NCBI RefSeq assembly: GCF_003008595.1
Contig: NZ_CP027671.1
Coordinates: forward strand, 33,156-97,155
DNA length: 64,000 nt
Source: Simplicispira suum
GTDB taxonomy: Bacteria > Pseudomonadota > Gammaproteobacteria > Burkholderiales > Burkholderiaceae_C
Direction of reading: 5' to 3'
Positions 18,871-27,120 of this stretch are shown one piece after another. Every line of letters begins with the position of its first letter. Position 1 is the first letter of the stretch. Position numbers and translations under genes: made by a program. The notes beneath the pieces were generated by a model. It was not told where the DNA came from and ran no database searches. It was given only the letters and a program-made list of their open reading frames with translations.

Positions 18871-19812
18871 ATGGGCGTTATGCGGTTAGGTCATGTCAAC
18901 TTAAGAGTGATGGATGTTGAGCAAGCTATCGATCACTACGTGAACATTATCGGGATGACGGTCACTCAGCGAGACCCCGACGGTTGTGCCTACCTAAAAT
19001 GCTGGGACGAATGGGACAAGTATTCCTTGATACTGACCCCCACAGATGAAGCAGGCATCATCCACATCGGATTTAAAGTTGAGAGGGACTCAGACCTTGA
19101 TGCGATTAAGGCTCACTTCGAATCCGAGCGCATTCCGATCGAGGCGCTCGATGCGAATGTGCTGCCTCTTTGTGGCAGGTCCCTGCGTTTTAATCTGCCC
19201 AGCGGTCACGAAGTCTGGCTGTACGCAGAAAAGGAAACATCAGGCACCGCGGTTGGCGATCAGAATCCGGATCCATGGCCGGATGGCCTGAAGGGTGCGG
19301 GTGCTCACTGGCTCGACCACTTAGCGCTCGTATGTGAATTCAATCCGGAGCAGGGTGTCAACAAGGTTGCTGAGAACACCGCCTTCCTCCAAAAGCATCT
19401 TCAATTCAAGCTCACTGAACGCGGCGTGGCAGGGCCAGACGGAGACATGCTGGTTGCTGCGTTTCTAACGCGTACAAGCACCCCGCACGATATCGCTTTC
19501 GTACCAGGCCCCTCGATGGGCTTGCACCACATCGCGTTCTTCCTCGAGGATTGGAATGCCGTGCTAAAGGCAGCCGATGTCGTCGCAAAGGCGCGCAAAA
19601 ACCCGAGCTTGACGCCCAACCGGCACGGTATGACACGTGGCCTAACGTATTACATGTTCGATCCCTCGGGAAATCGCAACGAGACTTTCGGCGGCATAGG
19701 CTATCTTGGCCAACCCGATCGACCGCTGGTCACATGGACTGATGAACACGTAGAACGAGGATTGTTCTTCCTAGGCGGCGACAACAAGGCCTTTATGGAG
19801 ATCTACACCTGA
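18871..19812 (+). CDS. xylE: Catechol 2,3-dioxygenase (extradiol, XylE/DmpB type)
   Basis: Extradiol ring cleavage of catechol or an alkylcatechol to a 2-hydroxymuconic semialdehyde. It is a 313-residue two-domain vicinal-oxygen-chelate protein. The N-terminal domain begins MGVMRLGHVNLRVMDVEQAI. The catalytic C-terminal domain has the Fe(II) ligands His150 (WLDHLAL), His219 or 220 (GLHHIAFFLE) and Glu271 (GNRNETFGG). The signature GLTYYMFDPSGNRNE is intact, and the length matches XylE (307 residues). The start codon is preceded by AGGAG at good spacing. It is alone on the plus strand, with its likely reactivating ferredoxin 6 kb away. Confidence 0.95.
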   Translation: MGVMRLGHVNLRVMDVEQAIDHYVNIIGMTVTQRDPDGCAYLKCWDEWDKYSLILTPTDEAGIIHIGFKVERDSDLDAIKAHFESERIPIEALDANVLPLCGRSLRFNLPSGHEVWLYAEKETSGTAVGDQNPDPWPDGLKGAGAHWLDHLALVCEFNPEQGVNKVAENTAFLQKHLQFKLTERGVAGPDGDMLVAAFLTRTSTPHDIAFVPGPSMGLHHIAFFLEDWNAVLKAADVVAKARKNPSLTPNRHGMTRGLTYYMFDPSGNRNETFGGIGYLGQPDRPLVTWTDEHVERGLFFLGGDNKAFMEIYT

Positions 19813-19944
19813 GGTTGAAAGGCTATGGTCCATCGACCGATGGAACGGTCCCAGGTGCGCGCGTCAGCGGGGCCTGCCACGTCTTGAGCTGGCTGCTGCC
19901 GCCTACATAGCTTCGCTCCTGCGAGTTTTGAACCGCCCCCTATT

Positions 19945-20440
19945 TGAACTGACCCCCAGAAGTTGGACGGTCGCGATCCCACCAATCAGGCGGTGTTTCT
20001 CAGCCGGTATTCCACCGGGCTAAGTCCTTGCAATCCGAGTTTGATGCGCTCGTGGTTGTAGTAGCGGATGTAATCATGCACGCCCGCCTCGAGTGCCGCG
20101 ATGCCGTCATGCGTCTCAAGATCGGACTTGGCGGCGCTGGGCCGTGTCGTTCTGGTTTCATATTGGGGAGCCCTTGCTTCCTCCTTCCAAGAGCCTCCAC
20201 GCCGCCCTCATCGAGTTTGCGTCGCCAGACCACTACTTGGTTTGGATTGCGAATGTCGTAGAACGCCGCCACTTGGCGGTTTGATAGCTGTTCACGGTCC
20301 TGATGGGACAGGACCTGCAGCTTGAACTGCGCTGCGTTTGGGGCGCAAACCGTCAATGCCGTGCAGGCGGTAGTGGCTCACCCAGCTGCGAATCTTCTCC
20401 TCAGGCAACGACCACCGCCGCGCCAGCTGAACCGCCCCGG
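19945..20440 (-). pseudogene. IS3-family (IS150 group) remnant, copy 1
   Basis: Reading minus from about 20430, OrfA-like sequence is SLPEEKIRSWVSHYRLHGID, then QFKLQVLSHQDREQLSNRQV and AAFYDIRNPNQVVVWRRK with frame breaks. It then jumps to the OrfB C-terminus, YIRYYNHERIKLGLQGLSPV followed by EYRLRNTA. The element end TGAACTGACCCCCAGAAG starts at 19945. Most of OrfB is deleted. Confidence 0.75.
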
Positions 20441-20443
20441 TTT

Positions 20444-20750
20444 TGAACTGACCCCCAGAAGTTGGACGGTTGCCATCCCGCCAACTAGGCAGTGTTTCTC
20501 AATCGGTATTGCGCCGGGCTTAGCCCGTAGTGCCAGCCTTGGTCCGAGTGAACGATCAGTTGCGCAGTGCACGCGGTCCGCGAAAGCGCTGCCCGCAGCG
20601 TGCGGGCAACCAGCTTGAGCAAGACAGCGCGGCCGTTTGAAAGCCTGCAGCTTGCTCCTTCGGGTTGGACTGAGCGGCCTTGAGCTGGTTGTAGATCATC
20701 AGGATGCTGCCGCCTAAGGCCTCGATAAAGCGTCGTCTGATAGATCATGG
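20444..20750 (-). pseudogene. IS3-family (IS150 group) remnant, copy 2 in tandem
   Basis: A second copy of the same end, TGAACTGACCCCCAGAAG, begins at 20444. The minus strand reads LIVHSDQGWHYGLSPAQYRL then RNTA. This is an OrfB with an internal deletion that joins the HSDQG motif directly to the C-terminus. The two remnants are nearly head to tail. Confidence 0.7.
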
Positions 20751-21230
20751 CTCATCAGATATCGGCCCGATTGGCTGTACGTGGCCTTCGTCATCGGTGT
20801 GTTTGCTAGGTGCACAGTGGTTTGGCAGGTATGCTGCTTGATGCGCACGGACTTGGTTCTTGATGCGCTGGATCAGGCTTTGTATGTCTGGCAAGTTGCT
20901 CGGGAAAAATTGCGCTCTGTGCAAGCAGTTTGACCCTCCGCTTGAGAGTGGCCGGTAGGATGTTTGCAAGGTTGTGAGAATGGCTTGCGAAAGCGTTCTC
21001 GTTGAAATTGCAAAGTTCCTCGAGTGGCAGAGGCCGAAATTTGCAAGATCAATGAGAACCTACACGCGGTCCGGGAGAAGAATGGGTCTTGATCCGTCCA
21101 TACGATCCACGGCAGTATCTTCGACTGCGCCGCCCCGACTCCACTACTGCCCACGCACCGTCGTGCGCTGCGGCGTGGCAACTGACGGTGTCTCAGTTAT
21201 TTCCGGAGCGTCTCATTTATTTAAGTACGC
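20751..21230. other. Right end of the catabolic module, no gene
   Basis: About 480 bp with only short frames that lack recognisable domains. It ends AAGTACGC just before the second copy of CACAGCTACC. Confidence 0.4.
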
Positions 21231-21240
21231 CACAGCTACC

Positions 21241-21431
21241 ACGTCAAGGCGCTGACCGAGCGGCTCGTGGCCGATGCCTTGGCAGCCCTGCAGGCCGACA
21301 CCCCAACACCGTCGGCGTCGCCTTCCATGTTGACCCAGCAACACGCGCTCATTCGCAGCGCCGACGAGTACGGCTGTCTCTTTGCCCACGCCGCCACCGC
21401 CACCCAATCCCTTGAGAGCATCCAGTCATGA
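21241..21431 (+). pseudogene. istA: istA, 3' part
   Basis: Encodes HVKALTERLVADALAALQAD, then MLTQQHALIRSADEYGCLFA and HAATATQSLESIQS before the stop. This is the C-terminus missing from the 3406-4807 piece. Its stop overlaps the istB start by 4 bases (ATGA at 21428-21431), the normal IS21 arrangement. Confidence 0.88.
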
Positions 21432-22186
21432 ACATGATCGAGATCGAACGCGCCCTGCGCGAGCTGCGCCTGTCCGGCATTGCCGAGACCCTGTCGACCC
21501 GTGTGATGCAGGCCCAGGCCGCCCAGGAGCCCTTCCTGGAGACCTTCGCTGCCATGCTCCAGGACGAGCTGGACCGGCGCCGCTCGCGCCTGACCGAGCG
21601 CCGCTTCAGGCGCTCGGGCCTGGATGAGCGGCCCTCGCTGGCGGACTTCGACTGGCGCTTCAATCAGAAGCTGCCGCGCAGCGCCTGCTTTGAGTTGCAC
21701 ACCCTGAAGTTCATCGGCGAGGGCGCCAACGCGCTCGTCATCGGCAAGCCCGGCACCGGCAAGAGCCATGTGGCCAAGGCCGTGGCCTACCAGGCAACGC
21801 TGCAGGGATACGACGTGCGTTACGTGGAGGCCGACACCGAGTTTGCCCGCTACGGGCTGGCCAGCACAGAAGAACAGGCCGAGCAGCTCAAGGGCTGGAT
21901 CGAGCCCGACCTGCTGGTGCTCGACGATCTGTTCCTGGCCCGGCGCATCGCCGATGTGAGTGCCGAGCTCTTGCAGGCCATCGTGCACCAGCGCTACAAG
22001 TTACGCCGCGCCATCGTCATCACCTCCAACCGCGTGGTGCAGGACTGGGGCAAATACCTGGGCGACGCCACCATGGCCAGCACCATCCTGGACCGGCTCA
22101 TGCACCGCTGCGCGATGCTGGAGTTCGAGGGCAAGAGTTACCGATTGAAGGAGGCCGCCTCACGCATCACCGCCACGCCCGTATAG
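21428..22186 (+). CDS. istB: IstB-like ATPase, transposition helper of IS21 family
   Basis: A 252-residue AAA+ ATPase that regulates the IstA transposase and target capture. Walker A is GKPGTGKSHVAKA (about residues 106-118), Walker B is LLVLDDLFLAR, sensor-like residues lie in AIVITSNRVVQDWGKYL, and an RLMHRCAMLEFEGKSYRLKE tail follows. The gene is intact, but its istA partner is split by the catabolic module. Confidence 0.94.
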   Translation: MNMIEIERALRELRLSGIAETLSTRVMQAQAAQEPFLETFAAMLQDELDRRRSRLTERRFRRSGLDERPSLADFDWRFNQKLPRSACFELHTLKFIGEGANALVIGKPGTGKSHVAKAVAYQATLQGYDVRYVEADTEFARYGLASTEEQAEQLKGWIEPDLLVLDDLFLARRIADVSAELLQAIVHQRYKLRRAIVITSNRVVQDWGKYLGDATMASTILDRLMHRCAMLEFEGKSYRLKEAASRITATPV

Positions 22187-22239
22187 TCACCATCCGTCCG
22201 TCCTGCCTGGAGCAGTTTGGGGTGGCCATCGGGGTTGTT

Positions 22240-23020
22240 TGGCCTGGTGATTCATCTGCTGCGCCTTCGCTGGTCGCCCGAGCAGATTGCCCTGACACTG
22301 GCACGCTTGTATCCCCCTGGCCATGAATACCGCGTGTCATACGAGACCATCTACAACTGCATCTACGCCATGCCCGTGGGCGAGTTGCGCAAGGAGCTGA
22401 TTGCAACCTTGCGCCACGCCCACAACAAGCGGCTCCCTCGCAGCAAAGGCAAAGACCGCCGGGGCCAGATCCCCGACATGCTCAGCATTCATGTGCGCCC
22501 ACCCGAGATTGAGGATCGCCAGTTCCCCGGACATTGGGAGGGGGACCTCATCAAAGGAGAGGGCAATGCCAGTGCGGTAGGGACACTTGTGGAGCGCACC
22601 AGCCGACTGGTCATGCTGGTCAAACTGCCTGAGTTCAGACCAGCCAGTGCTGCCAATGTTTTGCAGGCCTTTACGGACAAGCTGTTAGGCATTGCGCAGC
22701 CGATGCGCCTCTCCATGACGTACGACCAGGGAAGAGAGATGGCCATGCACAAGAAGCTCAGCGAGCAGACCGGCATAGCGGTGTACTTCTGCGACCCGCA
22801 CAGCCCCTGGCAGAGGGGGTCGAACGAGAACATGAAGGGCCTGGTGCGCCAGTACCTGCCCAAGGGGACAGATCTCAGCATCTACAGCCAGAAGCAACTC
22901 GATGCGATTGCCGATGAAATCAACAACCGTCCCAGAAAGGGCCTGGGGGTACGATCACCGTTGGCGGTGTACCGCGAGTTGCTGATCAACAACCCGCAGT
23001 ACTCCACTCTCGTTCATTGA
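22240..23020 (+). pseudogene. IS30-family transposase, 3' part (DDE domain)
   Basis: From the break, the frame reads GLVIHLLRLRWSPEQIALTL and then SYETIYNCIYAMPVGELRKE. The IS30 DDE core follows: FPGHWEGDLIKGEGNASAVG (Asp), then TYDQGREMAMHK (Asp) and SPWQRGSNENMKGLVRQYLP (Glu). It stops at 23020, 35 bp before the right inverted repeat. Joined with 1537-1790 it restores a 344-residue transposase without any frame or stop problem. Confidence 0.9.
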
Positions 23021-23084
23021 ATCCCAGGGTGTTGCACTTCACTTTTGAATCCGCCATGCCTTTCACAACTGAACGCACGATCGG

Positions 23085-23309
23085 TCACAGGTCGCAGATA
23101 CCAATACCTTGATCATCCGACAGCTTCAGGATGGTATTCATCGAATGACCGGCGCCCATGGCAGCCGCGCACGTTGCTCGCACTTGGTCTTCCTCTAGGA
23201 TGCACTTCAACTCTTGACCGCCGAAAGCGATCGGCCCTTGCGTCATCGTGTACAACGCGATGCGCAAGAGCTCCTGTTGAGCGGCAACGATCGTCCGCAG
23301 CTCCTTCAA
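23085..23309 (-). CDS. Small hypothetical protein (74 residues)
   Basis: MKELRTIVAAQQELLRIALY followed by TMTQGPIAFGGQELKCILEE reads like real protein, with an amphipathic N-terminal helix. No family is recognised and no clear ribosome site is visible. It sits downstream of the abiE pair on the same strand and just outside the IS30 end. It could be a fragment. Confidence 0.35.
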   Translation of the reverse strand: MKELRTIVAAQQELLRIALYTMTQGPIAFGGQELKCILEEDQVRATCAAAMGAGHSMNTILKLSDDQGIGICDL

Positions 23310-23493
23310 AGTTTCAGCCTACTTTTCCATATGAACCCACGTACTTTCCGAGACGCATCGCACTGGAATATCCGCCGATGTCGAACGCTTGTGCATCGGG
23401 GTCGTTCGTGCCTCCTTGCTGCCTGGAGGCGGCGTCGGTGTCGAGGTGCTTGTTGATGCCGACGAATATCGCTTTGATGGCCACGCAGTGTCT

Positions 23494-24390
23494 TTATCCG
23501 ATCTGTCCAAGAAGCCGTTCAATCACATCGCTGGCCTGGCGCTGGCGCAGTGCCCTCGCCTCGCGCTGCTCGGGCTCGTCGCTCTCGCCAAGTTCGAACT
23601 TGGCGACCGACACCGGGCCATCCTTGCGATACCCCTCAGTCCTTTCGTCCTGGGCGAACCGGTTGCGCAGGATTGCCAGGGAGGCTTGGATCACTGCGCC
23701 GTGCCTGCCAGCCAGCTCTTTGCGGAAGACCTCGGCGACGGCATCCGATCCCGTGGGTGCGTGCTCGATGCAATAGATCAGGTCGTGCGCATCCTTGCGC
23801 TCGAAGCGTTGATCGAACGCAAACGACTTCAGGCAGGTGAAACTGACCAGGTTGGCGTGCTTGACCTGCTCGGTCGCCACGCCGTTGCCACCCAGCAGTT
23901 CGGCCTGGATCTCGGTGACCTGATGGAGGTCAAAGACGATGGACGAATGCGGAATGTTCAACGCCGAGATCGTGCCATCGGTCGGCAGCGGCTGCACCTT
24001 GCCGCCGGCGATATCAGGTGCATCTGCGAGCAACTCCAACACCATAAGCGCACCGTGTTCGGTGCGGGCTTGCCAACGCCAGGAGAGTTTTTTCCCGGCC
24101 TCGTTTTCGGCGCGCTCGAAGCCCATCTTCTTGAGGTTGTCCTCCAGCGTGTGATACGCCTCCGTATCGGCGAGGATTTGCAGGTCGATCACGACGTCGA
24201 CGTCGAGGGTGCCCGCATGCGCGGGGACCGCAGGTGGCCGCGCGGCGACCAAGTATCTCGGGGTCAGGCCACCGACCAGGTAGACCGAGTCCTTCCACGG
24301 CCCTAACCCACGCAGCAGCGTCACGAGGACGCGTTCGCAGTCAAGCGTGTACTGGTCGCTGTAACCGTCGAGTGTTGCGGGCTTGACCAT
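23494..24390 (-). CDS. abiEii: AbiEii-type nucleotidyltransferase (type IV toxin-like), locus 1
   Basis: A 298-residue predicted nucleotidyltransferase toxin. The fold-defining motif is VYLVGGLTPRYLVAARP (GG after a strand) with TLDVDVVIDL supplying two metal-binding Asp residues. Later segments are WRWQARTEHGALMVLELLAD, VKHANLVSFTCLKSFAFDQR and KDAHDLIYCIEHA, the KDxxDL motif typical of AbiEii proteins. Its ATG overlaps the stop of the upstream gene (TGATG), so the two are translationally coupled. The known role of the family is growth arrest by nucleotide addition to tRNA or another target; the specific target here is unknown. Confidence 0.82.
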   Translation of the reverse strand: MVKPATLDGYSDQYTLDCERVLVTLLRGLGPWKDSVYLVGGLTPRYLVAARPPAVPAHAGTLDVDVVIDLQILADTEAYHTLEDNLKKMGFERAENEAGKKLSWRWQARTEHGALMVLELLADAPDIAGGKVQPLPTDGTISALNIPHSSIVFDLHQVTEIQAELLGGNGVATEQVKHANLVSFTCLKSFAFDQRFERKDAHDLIYCIEHAPTGSDAVAEVFRKELAGRHGAVIQASLAILRNRFAQDERTEGYRKDGPVSVAKFELGESDEPEQREARALRQRQASDVIERLLGQIG

Positions 24391-25487
24391 CAGAAGCCGA
24401 TCCGTTCTTTGCGCAGGTGCTCGGCCATTTCCTTGGAGCGGCCTTCGCCGCGTAGCAGGTCGAGATAGATCTGTACCGGACTGGCCAGCCAGATGCCGCC
24501 GACTCGCTCGCGAAAGAGCAAGTCGCCCGGCGACTTCGCTTCGATGATGACCATGTTGGCGCCTTCGTTGACAAGACGTGCGCCCAGCTCACCGATGGCG
24601 GCATCGGCGTTGGAGCCGAGCAGCAGCCGGGCGCGCACCTGGGAAACGCTGGAGAGGAATGGTGAATAGCGCTGTGCCCCAGCTTCGTGGCTGATCGCGT
24701 ACCCGGCGTCATGGGCGTCGAAGACTTCGCCGACCCGCTCCAGCAACTGGTTCGCTTTCGTGGCTGGCACGTAGTAGCGGCGAAGGTTCGGGGGTCGGAT
24801 GGATGCGAGTTGTTTCACCCACGCATCCAGCAAAGCTGCGGGCTCGCGAAGGTGACGCTCCTTGCTCGGCCCTTGCCCGCGCGACACCAGCCAGTCGAAA
24901 CGCTCAAGCTCGGCCAGCACCTGGGAAGCGGTGGCCGGTGACACCATCGCACGCTGGGCCAGCTCTTTCACTCCGAACCAGTCCCGATGTTGGATCAGCA
25001 CAGCGTGAAGCACTTGCGCGCGCCGCCCTGAAAACAGGGACCGTACCGACTTTGCGAGGGTCTTGGGCGGAGGCTTGTCGATGTAAAAGTAGGCTCCCGG
25101 CGCAGGCAAATACATGCTGCCGCCGCTGTCGTAGTATCCAATGTGCTCATCTCTGAGCAGTTCCTTGGCGCCGGGAGAAATGGACTCGGCGACCAGTAGT
25201 GACAGCCGCTCTTTGCCCTGCCCCCTGAGCCGGCCGTGGCTGGCCTCCCGGCACTGCCAGATCACCTGCCGAACGTCTCGCGGATAAACGGTCTTCTTGG
25301 CCTCCACCAGCAGGATGAAGGACTTGCCCGCTACCTGCAGGTCGATCTGCGCGTCGTGCCCGCGATCAACGGTCGAAACGGTAGGCTCCAAATGATCCAG
25401 GTCGGCATGCACCTCCGGCAGCTCCCGGAGGGCGTCGAGGAACTGCGTGATCAACTGCCGTTCGGGCAGGGAAGATTCAAGCATCAT
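24390..25487 (-). CDS. abiEi: AbiEi-like antitoxin/regulator with N-terminal nuclease-like domain
   Basis: A 365-residue protein in three parts. Residues 40-70 carry a PD-(D/E)XK-like pattern: DAQIDLQVAGKSFILLVEAK has the acidic residues and E-x-K. About residues 165-210 form a winged helix (GVKELAQRAMVSPATASQVL, AELERFDWL). The C-terminal part (NADAAIGELGARLVNEGANM, FRERVGGIWLASPVQIYLDL) is the AbiEi antitoxin-like domain. It is the first gene of the pair, and the palindromic operators next to its start fit negative autoregulation by the wHTH. The nuclease-like N-terminus may be structural only; this is inference. Confidence 0.78.
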   Translation of the reverse strand: MMLESSLPERQLITQFLDALRELPEVHADLDHLEPTVSTVDRGHDAQIDLQVAGKSFILLVEAKKTVYPRDVRQVIWQCREASHGRLRGQGKERLSLLVAESISPGAKELLRDEHIGYYDSGGSMYLPAPGAYFYIDKPPPKTLAKSVRSLFSGRRAQVLHAVLIQHRDWFGVKELAQRAMVSPATASQVLAELERFDWLVSRGQGPSKERHLREPAALLDAWVKQLASIRPPNLRRYYVPATKANQLLERVGEVFDAHDAGYAISHEAGAQRYSPFLSSVSQVRARLLLGSNADAAIGELGARLVNEGANMVIIEAKSPGDLLFRERVGGIWLASPVQIYLDLLRGEGRSKEMAEHLRKERIGF

Positions 25488-25500
25488 GGGAGTAGGAGTT

Positions 25501-25572
25501 ATTTACTGTGCAGTAAATGAGGCCATTTTAGCCAATATTCGGTGTTTCGACAATATTTACTGCGCAGCGAAT
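25501..25572 (-). promoter_or_regulatory. abiE promoter flanked by two palindromic operators
   Basis: On the minus strand a promoter reads TTGTCG (25548-25553), a 17-bp spacer, then TAAAAT (25525-25530). Downstream of the -10, bases 25501-25518 form ATTTACTG-TG-CAGTAAAT, perfect 8-bp arms. Upstream of the -35, bases 25555-25572 form ATTTACTG-CG-CAGCGAAT, with two mismatches. The first operator is 13 bp from the abiEi start codon. Confidence 0.75.
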
Positions 25573-26001
25573 AAGCCGGATTGCGTGCAGGCGGCCGCTG
25601 CCCGAGCGCCAGACTCAGCCGTTCAAGGGCCGGAGCTGGCTTGGGCTGGGCTTCGGCCGAAGGCGAGACATGACGCGTGACTGCAGGCCGATCGGGAAAT
25701 TTGTTCCACACCCTAGGCGACGGGTCTGGTTCTTCTCCCGAGCAATCTTTGTGAAAATCCTCTGCTGCAGGTCAAGGCTCGACTCACGAGAAAGCATGAC
25801 CAAAAACTTCTATTCGCGCGATTCAAGCGCAGATCTTCTGGCATCTTTTTACAAATGATGGTGCCTCAGACCCCATGTCGACGCCTAGACATCATGGTCG
25901 CCGCCAGAAGGTAGGCGGCCGGTCTCCACCATCGTAGATTGCGTCCAAGGACGTAGCGCTACATGCTGTGACCTGCGTCGTCAGCAACAAGGAGACCGAC
26001 C
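25573..26001. other. Non-coding stretch between abiE promoter and IS110 gene
   Basis: No convincing gene. The last 140 bp or so (from about 25860) are probably the left end of the IS110 element, including GAAGGTAGGCGGCCGGTCTC near 25910. The family keeps structured RNA sequences in such ends. Confidence 0.45.
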
Positions 26002-27120
26002 ATGGAAGAGCGTAGCAAGATTCACGTGGGCTTGGACGTCCACAAGGACAGCATCAGCATCGCAGCGGCCGAGTCCGGCCGAATGCCTGGGCGCCTGATA
26101 GGCAAGGTCACGCACGATGTGAACAAGCTGCTCAAGGTGCTGGCCAAGGTCGGCAACGCCGATCAACTGCACATCGTGTACGAGGCCGGGCCTACCGGCT
26201 TTGGCCTTCAGCGTGCCTTGCACAGCAGGGGCTACCTGTGCGAGATCATCGCCCCTTCGCAGATCCCGCGCCGCCCGGGAGACCGGATCAAGACCGACGG
26301 GCGTGACTGCATTCAACTGGCCGAATGCTCTCGCGCTGGCCAGCTGAGCGCCGTATGGATCCCCGATCCAGAAGACGAAGCGATCCGTGACCTCTCGCGG
26401 GCACGCGAAGACGCGGTCAACAGCCGCGTCCAGGCCCGCCACCAACTCAAGGGCTTTCTCCTGCGTCACGACGTGCGCTACACCGGCAAGACCTCGTGGT
26501 GCGGCGCCTACTACCGCTGGCTAGGGACGCTGAACTTTGGCGTTGGTGCCGCGCAGACAGCGTTCACTGAATACTGGCAAGCCGTCACCGCTGCAGATGA
26601 TCGCGTTGAGCGCTTGACCAAGGCGTTGGAGAGCTCAATCACTGGCTGGCGCTTTGAGCCGGTGGTTGGTGCGCTGCAGGCACTGCGCGGTGTCGCCGCG
26701 ATCACGGCGATTGGCCTGGTGGCAGAGATTGGAGACCTGGGGCGCTTTGCCCATCCACGCAAGCTCATGGGCTATCTCGGACTGACTCCGTCAGAACATT
26801 CCAGTGGCGAGCGCACAAGCCGCGGCAGCATCACCAAGACGGGCAACGCGCATGCACGCCGGCTGCTTACCGAAGCTGCCTGGAACTACCGTTTCAAGGC
26901 GCGCATCGGCAAACAAGCGCAGATTCGACAACAAGCGCTGTCCGAGCCGATACGAAGAATGGCCTGGACGGCGCAGTTGCGGCTGACACAGCGCTTTGCT
27001 GCGTTGAATGCGCGTGGCTTGCAGGTCAACAAAGCCTGCATAGCAGTTGCAAGGGAGCTGGCAGGCTTCATCTGGGCCATCGGCATGCAGGCGCAGCGCG
27101 AGCATGGTCAGGCAAACTGA
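26002..27120 (+). CDS. IS110-family transposase, second type
   Basis: A 372-residue intact transposase. The DEDD domain shows HVGLDVHKDSISIAAAESGR (Asp), VYEAGPTGFGLQRAL (Glu) and IKTDGRDCIQLAE (two Asp). The Tnp_20 part shows LRGVAAITAIGLVAEIGDLG, YLGLTPSEHSSGERTSRGSI and TKTGNAHARRLLTEAAW. It differs from the IS110 gene at 2090-3139, which is IS1111-like. AAGGAG lies 9 bp before the ATG. About 280 bp of non-coding DNA follow (27121-27402), with no gene. Confidence 0.92.
   Translation: MEERSKIHVGLDVHKDSISIAAAESGRMPGRLIGKVTHDVNKLLKVLAKVGNADQLHIVYEAGPTGFGLQRALHSRGYLCEIIAPSQIPRRPGDRIKTDGRDCIQLAECSRAGQLSAVWIPDPEDEAIRDLSRAREDAVNSRVQARHQLKGFLLRHDVRYTGKTSWCGAYYRWLGTLNFGVGAAQTAFTEYWQAVTAADDRVERLTKALESSITGWRFEPVVGALQALRGVAAITAIGLVAEIGDLGRFAHPRKLMGYLGLTPSEHSSGERTSRGSITKTGNAHARRLLTEAAWNYRFKARIGKQAQIRQQALSEPIRRMAWTAQLRLTQRFAALNARGLQVNKACIAVARELAGFIWAIGMQAQREHGQAN

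Larger units (their letters stand above)
4808..21240. mobile_element. 16.4 kb aromatic-catabolic module inserted in istA
   Basis: The sequence CACAGCTACC occurs at 4798-4807 and again at 21231-21240, at the two istA break points. One copy is enough to rebuild the gene in frame, so the second looks like a 10-bp target duplication. I see no convincing terminal inverted repeats at the module ends. The left end is only 24 bp from the stop codon of the aldolase gene. Inside are ten or more catabolic, transport and regulatory genes plus several IS3-family and other transposase remnants. Confidence 0.7.
1791..22234 (+). mobile_element. IS21-family element inserted in the IS30, itself carrying IS110 and a catabolic module
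   Basis: The left end at 1791 reads CCCCGGCGGCCACCCAAAG. The reverse complement of the right end at 22234 reads CCCCGATGGCCACCCCAAAC. The element is flanked by a 5-bp target duplication TTGTT (1786-1790 and 22235-22239). A further internal copy of the end sequence, ATGGCCACCCAAACTGCTCC, lies near 3279, consistent with the multiple terminal repeats of IS21 elements. Genes in order are istA, in two pieces (3406-4807 and 21241-21431), and istB (21428-22186). Confidence 0.85.
1488..23055 (+). mobile_element. IS30-family insertion sequence, split by a 20.4 kb nested insertion
   Basis: The outer ends are matching inverted repeats: GGCGGATTCAAAAGTG starts at 1488 and its reverse complement ends at 23055, with identity of about 27 bp. 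Both ends are flanked by the trinucleotide ATG (1485-1487 and 23056-23058), the 2-3 bp target duplication expected of IS30 elements. The transposase gene is in two pieces, 1537-1790 and 22240-23020. Joining them gives exactly 345 codons. The element itself is only about 1.1 kb; everything between 1791 and 22239 arrived later. Confidence 0.9.
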
